Shown: positions 16,827 to 25,065 of the stretch, in pieces
Numbering within the stretch: the first letter of the stretch is position 1
Layout: every line of letters begins with the position of its first letter
Origin: Phycisphaerae bacterium
GTDB taxonomy: Bacteria > Planctomycetota > Phycisphaerae > UBA1845
Length of the DNA stretch: 42,460 nucleotides
Assembly (NCBI GenBank): GCA_030429365.1
Contig: JAUIEW010000011.1
Location: 1 to 42,460 of the forward strand
Reading direction: 5' to 3'
Notes under the pieces: model-generated
The model's database searches: none
What the model saw: the letters and a program-made list of their open reading frames with translations, nothing else
What the model was told of the DNA's origin: nothing
Made by a program: the position numbers and the translations under genes

Positions 16827-17909
16827 ATGAGTTCAGTTCGTCAAATCGCTCGAGAGGCCGGCGTGTCAATCACGACGGTGTCGCGCGCACTCAACAACGA
16901 TCGCAACGTCAGCGAAAAGACACGCGAAATCGTCCTCGCCATCGCCAACAAGACCGGTTACATCTCGCGCGTCGGCAGGAAATCCACCACCAACATCGCC
17001 ATCACCTACACCGGGCGCGAGATGATCGCGTCCGCTTTTGACTTCGCTGTATTGGAAGGCATTTCAGAGGCCGTCGATGAACACCATCTCGACCTCATGA
17101 TTCTCAAACCGCAGCGCGACAAGTCATCAGAGGAAACCTACTCGCAGTACTTCATGCGCAAGGGCGTGCGCGGCGTCATCCTGCGAACGTCGGTTGAATC
17201 CATGCACGTGTGCGAGCAGATCGTCGCAGAAGGTTTTCCAGCGATCGTGCTTAGCGAGCGATTCGACAACGAAGCCGTCAGCTACATCGATTGCATTTCG
17301 GGCGAGGAAACCACGCGGGCGGTTGACTATCTGTTTTCATTGGGACATCGGCGCATCGCGTTCGGCATGAACACCATTCCCGACTGCGATCACTTCGACC
17401 GCCTCGAAGGATACAAGGCATCGCTCAAGGCGCACGACGTTCCGATCGATCAAAGCCTGATCTTCAGGAACCCGGCTAACCTCATCGGCGGCGCCACGAT
17501 CTTGAAGATGGCGATGACGATGGCCAACCCACCGACCGCGATGGTTCTTGCCGACCCGCAACTGGCGATTGGCGCGATCAACAAAGCACATGAACTCGGC
17601 ATTCAGATTCCGCACGACTTGTCGATCGTGGGGTTTGATGATGGTGATGCAAGGTTTTCCGTGTATCCGACCATGACGGCAGTGTGCCAAGACGCCCGAG
17701 CCCTTGGTCGGGAAGCAACCAGGGCACTCAATGGGCTCTTGGGTGGCGACACAGGACAGCGCATTCGACAATCGGTGTCGTGCTTTCTTGAGATTCACCA
17801 TTCCACCGCACCGCCCAAACACGCCGCTGAAAAGAATTGGCCCAAACAAGAAAACAATCGTCAGAGCGATGTAGCCAAAGCTGAAGAACGGAATCGCGCA
17901 GCCGGTTAG
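16827..17909 (+). CDS. LacI-family transcriptional regulator
   Basis: A 360-aa regulator. The helix-turn-helix is at residues 1-48 (V-R-Q-I-A-R-E-A-G-V-S-I-T-T-V-S-R-A-L-N). The ligand-binding domain is of the periplasmic-binding-protein type (Y-L-F-S-L-G-H-R-R-I-A-F, then D-L-S-I-V-G-F-D-D). It most likely senses an imported oligosaccharide and controls this beta-glucan locus. The stretch after G-Y-I is only S-R-V-G-R-K-S-T-T-N before I-A-I, so the usual hinge motif (P-N-x-x-A-R-x-L) is missing. A charged tail of about 30 residues ends the protein. The start ATG lies about 40 nt after the predicted transcription start. Confidence 0.93.
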   Translation: MSSVRQIAREAGVSITTVSRALNNDRNVSEKTREIVLAIANKTGYISRVGRKSTTNIAITYTGREMIASAFDFAVLEGISEAVDEHHLDLMILKPQRDKSSEETYSQYFMRKGVRGVILRTSVESMHVCEQIVAEGFPAIVLSERFDNEAVSYIDCISGEETTRAVDYLFSLGHRRIAFGMNTIPDCDHFDRLEGYKASLKAHDVPIDQSLIFRNPANLIGGATILKMAMTMANPPTAMVLADPQLAIGAINKAHELGIQIPHDLSIVGFDDGDARFSVYPTMTAVCQDARALGREATRALNGLLGGDTGQRIRQSVSCFLEIHHSTAPPKHAAEKNWPKQENNRQSDVAKAEERNRAAG

Positions 17910-17937
17910 GCATTGCTGCACATTGGAGAGTCGTTTC

Positions 17938-19047
17938 ATGAATCGCCAAAGAAGAATGAGAACTCGTCGGGTGCAGGAACCTGATCAACGGGCGTTCACC
18001 CTCGTCGAATTGTTGGTTGTTGTTTCGATCATTGCACTCTTGATATCCATCCTCCTGCCCTCGCTGCGTAGCGCGCGCGACCAAGCCAAACTCGCAACGT
18101 GCCTTGCACACATGCGCGGAACCGGTCAATCGGTCAGCATGTTCGCGCAGGATCACAATGGTCGCTTTCAGATCACGACGGACGAAGTTGGTCTTGATCT
18201 CGCCGACGCATCGCGCGACCGCTACGAATACGGAATCGGCGATGAGTTGCTGTCCTGGCCCGTTGCAATCGCGCAAGGCGCCGGGATGAAGTTCAGGCAG
18301 AACTGGGATTGGGGCGTTCGGGCTACCGATTACCAGGATGCACTGACCCAGAAGGAACTCATCCAGGACGAATTGGAACTCGTGGTCTGTCCTTCCGATC
18401 GCGTCAAACTCGCGACACCCTACTACCCGCAGAATCTTCCCAGCGGTGACGGTTTGAAAGGGACCGGCGATCCCGACAACGCCCGGGCAAGCCAAACGGG
18501 CATGTCTTACTGGGGACGGCTCAGTTACGCCGTCAACGAAGACATCACCGGCGCTGAAGTCGGTGTGAGCCAGGGCAACCCGGCGTGCTGGCGGGCGGTT
18601 TCTGTTGGATCGGGCGCATGGTTTGAATGCGTCGGCGAAAAGCTCTACCCCGGGACGCATCCGTGTCGCCAGAGCGGAACCGGAACACGACTGCAAGGAA
18701 ACCTCGACAAGATTTTCGGACCTGGCGAGGTCGGATTGATCTTCGAGGCGGGACGCGACTCACAAGATCAGAATATTGCGAACACCGGATTCTCAAACTT
18801 GGTTCTCAGCGCGCAGGCAAGCGGTCCCTATCTGGGAGACGCGGTCAACGCCAACGAGGCTGACGGCGGACTCGCAGCAGACCGCATTCCGCGCAAGCGA
18901 CACCCACGCGGAAAATTGAACGTTCTATTTGGCGACCTGCATGGCGGTACAGTTCTCCCGGTCAAATTCAACAGCGATAACGAACCGATCGAGTTTTCAC
19001 CGCGCGTTCGCGTTTCGCCGTACCAACCAAGATCGACAGTGAACTGA
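17938..19047 (+). CDS. Pseudopilin-like protein in the beta-glucan locus
   Basis: A 369-aa protein with a prepilin-type leader: R-R-V-Q-E-P-D-Q-R, then A-F-T-L-V-E-L-L-V-V-V-S-I-I-A-L-L-I-S-I. The start ATG 17938 has GGAGAG upstream. The remainder is a large soluble domain with several Cys residues (A-T-C-L-A-H, V-V-C-P-S-D) and an end resembling H-X9-DG (R-K-R-H-P-R-G-K-L-N-V-L-F-G-D-L-H). It shares the architecture of the pseudopilin at 2940-3698 but is about 115 residues longer. It sits between the regulator (28 nt) and a GH16 gene (61 nt), suggesting co-transcription and a role in secreting or assembling the degradative proteins. The role is inference. Confidence 0.85.
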   Translation: MNRQRRMRTRRVQEPDQRAFTLVELLVVVSIIALLISILLPSLRSARDQAKLATCLAHMRGTGQSVSMFAQDHNGRFQITTDEVGLDLADASRDRYEYGIGDELLSWPVAIAQGAGMKFRQNWDWGVRATDYQDALTQKELIQDELELVVCPSDRVKLATPYYPQNLPSGDGLKGTGDPDNARASQTGMSYWGRLSYAVNEDITGAEVGVSQGNPACWRAVSVGSGAWFECVGEKLYPGTHPCRQSGTGTRLQGNLDKIFGPGEVGLIFEAGRDSQDQNIANTGFSNLVLSAQASGPYLGDAVNANEADGGLAADRIPRKRHPRGKLNVLFGDLHGGTVLPVKFNSDNEPIEFSPRVRVSPYQPRSTVN

Positions 19048-19108
19048 TCAACAGGAACCAGCCAGCAATGGCGACGGCACACGGATGCGCTGATTTGAGC
19101 TAATAGCC

Positions 19109-21421
19109 ATGAATTCTGACGCAGGCCCACAACCCAATGCCGTCGCGCAACCTCGCCAGAACCCTCGTGGCGCAGCGATCGCGTTTGCATGCATGGCTGT
19201 TGCGTCCATTCAATGCTTCTTATTCGCTGCGCAAGTACGCGCCGACGTGACCAATCCCGGTTTCGAGTCGGGAAGCTTTGGGAGTTGGCAGACGTTCGGG
19301 GCCCACGTTGCTGTCGCTCCCATCACACCGCACAACGGTAGCTACGTGGCTGCGATTTCCGGCGAAAACTCCGGCGCCACCAACTACACCGGCTTCTTTC
19401 AGAACATTCCCACAACCGAAGGCATCGACTGGGTCGCATCGGCTTGGGTGCGTCACAACACGAACACCGCGCTGACCGGAACGGCCAACCAGTGCATGCT
19501 CAAGATTGAGTTCTACCGCGTTGCCAACGGTGCGTACGGCACGCCCGACATGCTTTCCGAGCACAGCAAACTCATTCTCGACGGATCCACGCCTCAGAAT
19601 CTGTGGACCGAACACATGCTGCCAGCAACCGCGCCGGCTGACGCGGTCGAAGCGCGCGTCACGGTTCTGTTTATTCAGCACAACGATGACCCTGGTTCTG
19701 TCGTGGTCGACGACATGTCGATGATCCCCAACACGCCGACAAGCGGCGCCTGGGATTTGATCTGGGGTGATGAATTTGATGAACCCACCGTCGATGCGAC
19801 CAAGTGGCGCGTGGAAGACATTCATCAGATCAAAAACAACGAGCTTCAATACTACGCGCCCGACGATGTGTACCAGACGACGGTAGACGGTCGAAGCGTG
19901 CTGACGTTGCGCAGCCAGCAACGGGTTATCTCCGGGTTTGACAATCAGGGCGGGTTTGGAACGTGGAACTATTCGTCCGGATTGGTCGACACCAAAGATC
20001 GTTTCGCCACAACGTATGGCCGAATCGAAGTCGGCGCTCAACTACCGAGCGACAAGGGCATGTGGCCCGCACACTGGGGACTGGCGTCCGACGGCGGTTG
20101 GCCTCCAGAGATCGACATCATGGAAGCCATCGGACAGGTTCCCAACGTGGTGCACATGAGTCATCACTGGGGACCGCTCGGTCCGAATTGGGAACCGCCA
20201 TGGGAGATCGGCCAGACCGTGACCGGAACGTACAACGGCCCCGATTTCACTGCGGGTTTTCATGAATTCGCAGTCGAGTGGTGGCCCGGACAGATTGATT
20301 GGTTTGTCGACGGCGTGCTCCGACATTCGAGCACCAACGCGAACGTGCCGAATGAGCCGTTCTTCTGGATACTCAACACCGCCGTCGGCGGCGATTGGCC
20401 CGGTCCGCCCGACGCGACGACGACCTTTCCGCAGCATCACTACATCGACTACGTGCGCGTGTACGTCCCAAATGATCCCGGCGACGCGCTGGTTGATTTG
20501 ATCGATACGACCCGGACGATCGGCGCAATCGATGGCTTTATTTCGACCGGCGAATACCAGTTGTCGACAACTGGCATGAACAACGGCGCTGGCGACATCA
20601 TCGGTGCAACATCAACACTGCACTTTGATTCTGACAGTGATGGAAATTTCGTTCTCGGATTCAACAATACCGCGGCTTGGCCAACCAACCCGACGCGCGG
20701 TGTGATCGTGTATGTCGATTCGATCCCAGGTGGGTTCGCATCGACGTACGAGCTGAAGGATCAAAGCGATCCATCGCGCCGATTGATTTCCGGCAAGGGA
20801 TCAAACGGACAGCGTGGCGATCTATTCTTCCCGCTCGGAGTTCGAGCCGACTACGCAATCTGTTTGTTTCCAACACTCGTTGGCGTTTACCGAATCGACA
20901 AAACCCAACACGAGTTTATTCAAGGCGCATTTCTAAATGCCCCCACTGATATCCTCGGTGGTGATGAAGTCAGCTATGCCGGCTCGGATGGCGAACGCGA
21001 ACTGCGCATCCGGTTGGCGCATCTGTCATCAAAGCCGTCATCAACACTTCGCGTGTTTGCCAATGTGTTCGACACAACATCCGGCGAACGGTTCAACGAA
21101 TTCGTCGGAGCCTCGGCGGGTAACCCATGGGATGGCGGCAACATTCCTGCCGGTCAATCAACCGTGATGAAGCCGGGTGACTTTTTGTGTCTGCAGGCCG
21201 CCCCCGGGTTTTACGACGCCGATGCGGATGGCGATGTCGACGACGCTGATTTTTCGATGTTGGCTGCCTGCTTTGCGGGCCCGACCGATCCACCTTTGCA
21301 GGGGGGCAGCCTGACACCTGAGGACTGCCTGTTGATTTTCGATGTTGGATCAGACGGTCACATCGATCTGAAGGACTTCAAGGAATTCCAACTTCGGTTC
21401 GGCGGTGACGAATCGAGTTAG
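19109..21421 (+). CDS. GH16 endo-beta-glucanase (laminarinase-like), multi-domain
   Basis: A 770-aa exported enzyme. A long polar N-terminus precedes the hydrophobic signal (A-I-A-F-A-C-M-A-V-A-S-I). Residues about 47-205 form a CBM4/9-like module (V-T-N-P-G-F-E-S-G). Residues about 210-455 are GH16: W-G-D-E-F-D-E-P at its start, catalytic E334-I-D336-I-M-E339 (ExDxxE form of laminarinases) and Y-I-D-Y-V-R-V-Y at its end. Residues about 470-700 are a domain I cannot name, probably beta-rich, with D-G-F-I-S-T-G-E-Y near its start. The C-terminal tag has D-A-D-G-D-V-D-D-A-D and G-S-D-G-H-I-D-L-K-D-F-K-E-F-Q. The probable substrate is beta-1,3-glucan. Confidence 0.9.
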   Translation: MNSDAGPQPNAVAQPRQNPRGAAIAFACMAVASIQCFLFAAQVRADVTNPGFESGSFGSWQTFGAHVAVAPITPHNGSYVAAISGENSGATNYTGFFQNIPTTEGIDWVASAWVRHNTNTALTGTANQCMLKIEFYRVANGAYGTPDMLSEHSKLILDGSTPQNLWTEHMLPATAPADAVEARVTVLFIQHNDDPGSVVVDDMSMIPNTPTSGAWDLIWGDEFDEPTVDATKWRVEDIHQIKNNELQYYAPDDVYQTTVDGRSVLTLRSQQRVISGFDNQGGFGTWNYSSGLVDTKDRFATTYGRIEVGAQLPSDKGMWPAHWGLASDGGWPPEIDIMEAIGQVPNVVHMSHHWGPLGPNWEPPWEIGQTVTGTYNGPDFTAGFHEFAVEWWPGQIDWFVDGVLRHSSTNANVPNEPFFWILNTAVGGDWPGPPDATTTFPQHHYIDYVRVYVPNDPGDALVDLIDTTRTIGAIDGFISTGEYQLSTTGMNNGAGDIIGATSTLHFDSDSDGNFVLGFNNTAAWPTNPTRGVIVYVDSIPGGFASTYELKDQSDPSRRLISGKGSNGQRGDLFFPLGVRADYAICLFPTLVGVYRIDKTQHEFIQGAFLNAPTDILGGDEVSYAGSDGERELRIRLAHLSSKPSSTLRVFANVFDTTSGERFNEFVGASAGNPWDGGNIPAGQSTVMKPGDFLCLQAAPGFYDADADGDVDDADFSMLAACFAGPTDPPLQGGSLTPEDCLLIFDVGSDGHIDLKDFKEFQLRFGGDESS

Positions 21422-21481
21422 CGTAAGTTTGAAATGCATCTGTACTTGGCGTGTGAAGGCGGCAAACGAAATTGGATTGCG

Positions 21482-21530
21482 CTGGTTTGAAAACCAGACT
21501 TGGCGAAACAACTGGACATTGAACGTTCAA
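21482..21530. promoter_or_regulatory. Palindrome cluster upstream of the repeat-protein gene
   Basis: In 49 bp there are CTGGTTT-GA-AAACCAG (21482-21497), the 11-mer TTGGCGAAACA (21500-21510) and TTGAACGTTCAA (21519-21530, a perfect 12-bp palindrome with central CG). The 11-mer recurs at 26651-26661 before another gene of the locus. The cluster lies 59-107 bp before the start at 21589, a reasonable place for operators. No clear -10 was found. Confidence 0.4.
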
Positions 21531-21588
21531 AAAACTCGCCCACTTGCGGGAATGGCGAATTGCGGCGAAACGTGGAAAGGAGCATCTG

Positions 21589-24500
21589 ATGAAGTTGGTA
21601 GGAGGATTGTGGAAGCGGCAATCGGTCGTCCAAATTCTGTGCGTCGGTTGGATTGCGGCAACCTGTTCGGCAGCGCCGTTGATCTTGGAAGAAGATCTCG
21701 ATTCGGTCACGGAGACCGGCTCGTATGAATTCAGTGGATTCGGTTTTGTCAGCAATGTGCCCTGGGACGACGGCGTCACGGGCGAAAATGTCTTCGCAGG
21801 CACAGAAGGCAATGCCCGTTTTGGATTGGTGACAGCGGAAGGTGTCGCGACAGGTGGCGTGGGCGGTTCTGGTGCAGGTCGCATCGAAGTCGCAAACGTT
21901 GGCTTTAGCGCGATCTTCGAAGACTTCCTGAATATCACCGCAACAGGCGGCGGGATTTTCGTCTCGTCCAACGGTGCGGCTGGCTTCACCGAAAACTGGG
22001 ACGACGGAATCGCCGATGAAGGCGCGTTTTTCGGAACAACTGTTGATGCGGTCCTCGGTGTCGATGGAGGCGCTTCGGCTCAAGGCGTGAACACCGGTGG
22101 AAACCCGGGACAAGCCGGCGAGCTGGATGTCGAGGGCGTCATCCTCAACAGCGGTGAGTGGTTTGCCGGCATGTCGATCCAATCCGGTGCGTTGGAAGGG
22201 GCCAATCCGTTTGTCAACGGCGGGTTCGACGAAGGCGGCGGATCGTTTGACGGCTGGACGGTCTTCGGCGCAAACAACTTCCTCGAAACACTCCCTGCCC
22301 CGGTGAACGGCACGCACATCTTCAAGACATTCGGTGGATTCTCCGGCTTCAATTCGTCGGGTGTCTATCAAGACTTAATCGGGCAACCCGGACAGACCTG
22401 GGAACTCCGCGTCTTTACCCGCAACGAAACCATCCTCAACGGCGGACTCGACGGCATCACCGGCGCAAACCAAAACGAATTCATCATGAAGATCGAATTC
22501 TATGATGGCGTCGATTTTGAAACGCCGTTGGCAGAAGACGAATTGGTCATGGTTGACAACAGCACCCCGACCAACGTCTGGATTCAGAATACGCTTCAGT
22601 TTACGGCACCGGCTGGCACCGCGGTCGCCCGCGCCGTGCTTTCCTTCGATCAGCCGGCCAACGAAGGCGGCGCCGGTTTCGCCGACGCGGTGACCTTTGA
22701 AGTTGTCAGTGGTCCCGCACAATCACTCGTTGACCTCTCACAAATCAGCTTGACGGCTGACATCCGCGGCGCGGCGGACATTGGCGATGGTGAAGTTCTT
22801 GGCGATGTTCAACTTCGCCTGGAAGACCCAAACCAAAATCGCCTGATCGCATCGGGTAGTGCCGACACGATTTTCCAATCGTTTGGCGGATTGCTCAGCA
22901 CGTTTGTCGAAGCCAACACGAACGGAATCCCGACGCCGGGCATCTTCGATTTGAACGCATCGTCGTACACGGTTGTGGTTGCGTTTGACAACGAAGGAAC
23001 CACGCCTTGGGGAACGGGCGGTACGCTGACCGTCGACAACATCGTTCTCACGAACAGTGACTCAACTGGCAGCGCTTGGTATGCCGGTTTGTTTTGGGAC
23101 GGATTGACCACGACACTCGACGCCGCCTGCGCTCCATCGCAGTACTTTGTGTCGGCTGACGTTTTTGGTGATACGAATGGCGGCGACTATGTCGTGCGTG
23201 TCGAAGGCAATCGCGTCACCCAAGCCGGTCTCGATGAAGACTTCACCGATGCAACAGCCATCGGCGGCGGTAACTTCCTCAACACCAACAGCGTGGAGTT
23301 CCAATACGTACCGGGCTGGGACACTGGTTTGATGGGTGAAGCTGCGTTCGGTGGTTACACCAACGGCTCATTCTGCGAAGACTTCCCCCCATTCTTCTTC
23401 TGTGGAACCACCGGTTTCATCGCCCGCGCCCAAACATCGGGCGGTGACCCAGACGAGTATGGCCAGTTGAAGGTTGAAAACCTGGTGATCGGTGCTGGTG
23501 GAAGTTGGAGCGGTGGATTGATCTGGGCAAACCAGGGTCTTGCTTCAAGCGATCTTTCACAAGTCACGTTGGAGGCAACGGTCCGCGGTATCGCAGCCCC
23601 GGCAGAAAACGTCGGCCCGATTGAACTTCGCATCGAAGACGCCCAACTCGACCGTCTTTACACGACCATCATTCCGACCGGTGGCTGGGATACGATCGGC
23701 GGAACGTTGGATACGTTTATCGAAGCCGGTGCGGCTGGCGGTGGCGGCGACGGCACGTTCAATCTTGATTCGCCAACCTACACGGTCGTTGTTGCATTCC
23801 CCGACGCGCCGGAATCCACATGGGGCACGGGCGGTCGCATCGATGTCGACAACCTGTACCTCACACCGGTCGATGTGGTCACACCGATTGGTGAAGTTGC
23901 GTTCACCAATACCGCGGACGGAGCCACGTTCCAAGCAAACGGCGGTTACCTGAACGAAGGTACAAGCACGTTTGTCGATGGCGACTTCGACGAGGACTTT
24001 GAAGGCGCGTTCATCGCCACGACCGGTATCGTGTTTGCTTCCGTGGTGAATCCCACCGCCGGCGACATCGACAACTGGGATGAAGGCCTGGACAATGAGC
24101 ACGCATTCTTCGGTCAGTACGGCGGCGCTTTCCTCAACCCAACCGGAACCGTTAGCGCCGGTGTTTGCGAAACATGTGGCGTCGATAGTTCGAAGGCCGT
24201 TGTGCTCGATGTGTTCAATGTAAACATCGGTGCGGGCACCTGGTACGCGGGCCTGACTTGGCCGGACCAGATTCTCAGGCTCGACGGAAACCTCGATGAC
24301 ATTCGACTTCGTGCGCGCGTACGTGCGATCGCGGATGATCCGGGCGAAACAACCGGCATCATGACGGTTCGTCTCGAAGATCCCGATATCGATTTCCTCG
24401 CGGTCGATGTCCCCGCCGACGGAACCTGGCAAACGATTGATGTTGCACTTTCGGATCCATCGGTTGTCCAAGGCGGCGTCGGAAACAGCGACGGATTCAT

Positions 24501-24906
24501 CAATCAAAATGCGCCGTCGTATAGCTTCGCAGTGGTTCTGCTTGGTGGAGGTGACGGAACCCTTGGAACCGGCGTCACCGTTCAGGTGGACGAGTTGTTC
24601 CTCACGCGCATCGGTTCACGATTCCAGGATGCCGACAGCTACACGGTGACAGCCACATTCGAAAACGAGTTGGCCACCTGGGGCCTCGATGGTGCGCTGA
24701 ATGTTGACAACGTGATTCTTTCGGCGACTGGTAACACCGATGGCGACTCCGATTCCGACCTGAGCGACTTCGCGGCGTTCCAGCGATGCTTCTCCGACGG
24801 CGCGGTGACCGCTGGATGCGAATGTGCCGACTTGACCGGAGACGGCATGGTGACCGTTGAAGATTTTGAAATCTTCGAGCGGTTCCTTGATGGGCCGGCT
24901 CAGTAG
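21589..24906 (+). CDS. 1105-aa secreted repeat protein with inserted CBM-like module
   Basis: ATG 21589 has AAGGAG 6 nt upstream, and a signal peptide ends near A-T-C-S-A-A. The mature protein is built from about three long repeats plus a partial one at the front. Each repeat has W-D-x-G-x-x-x-E-x-A-F-x-G, a W-Y-A-G-L-x-W-like block, R-L-E-D-P and S-Y-T-V-V-V-A-F followed by W-G-T-G-G. Signature positions are near residues 55, 132, 583 and 826. Residues about 196-375 hold a CBM4/9-like module (F-V-N-G-G-F-D-E-G-G-G) that interrupts the first full repeat. The C-terminus has D-G-D-S-D-S-D-L-S-D-F-A-A-F-Q and L-T-G-D-G-M-V-T-V-E-D-F. No catalytic motif was recognised. It may be a glycan-binding surface protein. 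I do not recognise the repeat family. Confidence 0.8.
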   Translation: MKLVGGLWKRQSVVQILCVGWIAATCSAAPLILEEDLDSVTETGSYEFSGFGFVSNVPWDDGVTGENVFAGTEGNARFGLVTAEGVATGGVGGSGAGRIEVANVGFSAIFEDFLNITATGGGIFVSSNGAAGFTENWDDGIADEGAFFGTTVDAVLGVDGGASAQGVNTGGNPGQAGELDVEGVILNSGEWFAGMSIQSGALEGANPFVNGGFDEGGGSFDGWTVFGANNFLETLPAPVNGTHIFKTFGGFSGFNSSGVYQDLIGQPGQTWELRVFTRNETILNGGLDGITGANQNEFIMKIEFYDGVDFETPLAEDELVMVDNSTPTNVWIQNTLQFTAPAGTAVARAVLSFDQPANEGGAGFADAVTFEVVSGPAQSLVDLSQISLTADIRGAADIGDGEVLGDVQLRLEDPNQNRLIASGSADTIFQSFGGLLSTFVEANTNGIPTPGIFDLNASSYTVVVAFDNEGTTPWGTGGTLTVDNIVLTNSDSTGSAWYAGLFWDGLTTTLDAACAPSQYFVSADVFGDTNGGDYVVRVEGNRVTQAGLDEDFTDATAIGGGNFLNTNSVEFQYVPGWDTGLMGEAAFGGYTNGSFCEDFPPFFFCGTTGFIARAQTSGGDPDEYGQLKVENLVIGAGGSWSGGLIWANQGLASSDLSQVTLEATVRGIAAPAENVGPIELRIEDAQLDRLYTTIIPTGGWDTIGGTLDTFIEAGAAGGGGDGTFNLDSPTYTVVVAFPDAPESTWGTGGRIDVDNLYLTPVDVVTPIGEVAFTNTADGATFQANGGYLNEGTSTFVDGDFDEDFEGAFIATTGIVFASVVNPTAGDIDNWDEGLDNEHAFFGQYGGAFLNPTGTVSAGVCETCGVDSSKAVVLDVFNVNIGAGTWYAGLTWPDQILRLDGNLDDIRLRARVRAIADDPGETTGIMTVRLEDPDIDFLAVDVPADGTWQTIDVALSDPSVVQGGVGNSDGFINQNAPSYSFAVVLLGGGDGTLGTGVTVQVDELFLTRIGSRFQDADSYTVTATFENELATWGLDGALNVDNVILSATGNTDGDSDSDLSDFAAFQRCFSDGAVTAGCECADLTGDGMVTVEDFEIFERFLDGPAQ

Positions 24907-24957
24907 TTTTGACTTGGTTTTCAGGGGTCGGTGACGACCGGCGCCATGAGGCATTCT

Positions 24958-24998
24958 GGGGAACAAATCCGCACCGACCAAGTGTGGGTTTGTTCCCC
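24958..24998. terminator. Stem-loop between the repeat protein and GH1
   Basis: GGGGAACAAA (24958-24967) pairs perfectly with TTTGTTCCCC (24989-24998) around a 21-nt loop; GTCATTTT follows. A smaller hairpin, GGTCG/CGACC, lies just before it near 24926. The weak T-run makes this a possible terminator or processing structure between 21589-24906 and the GH1 gene. Confidence 0.45.
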
Positions 24999-25065
24999 GT
25001 CATTTTGGCGCGTATGATGCCGGGCTTGTTTGGGATTCCTTGCCCGAGAAGCGAATGTTCATCGG

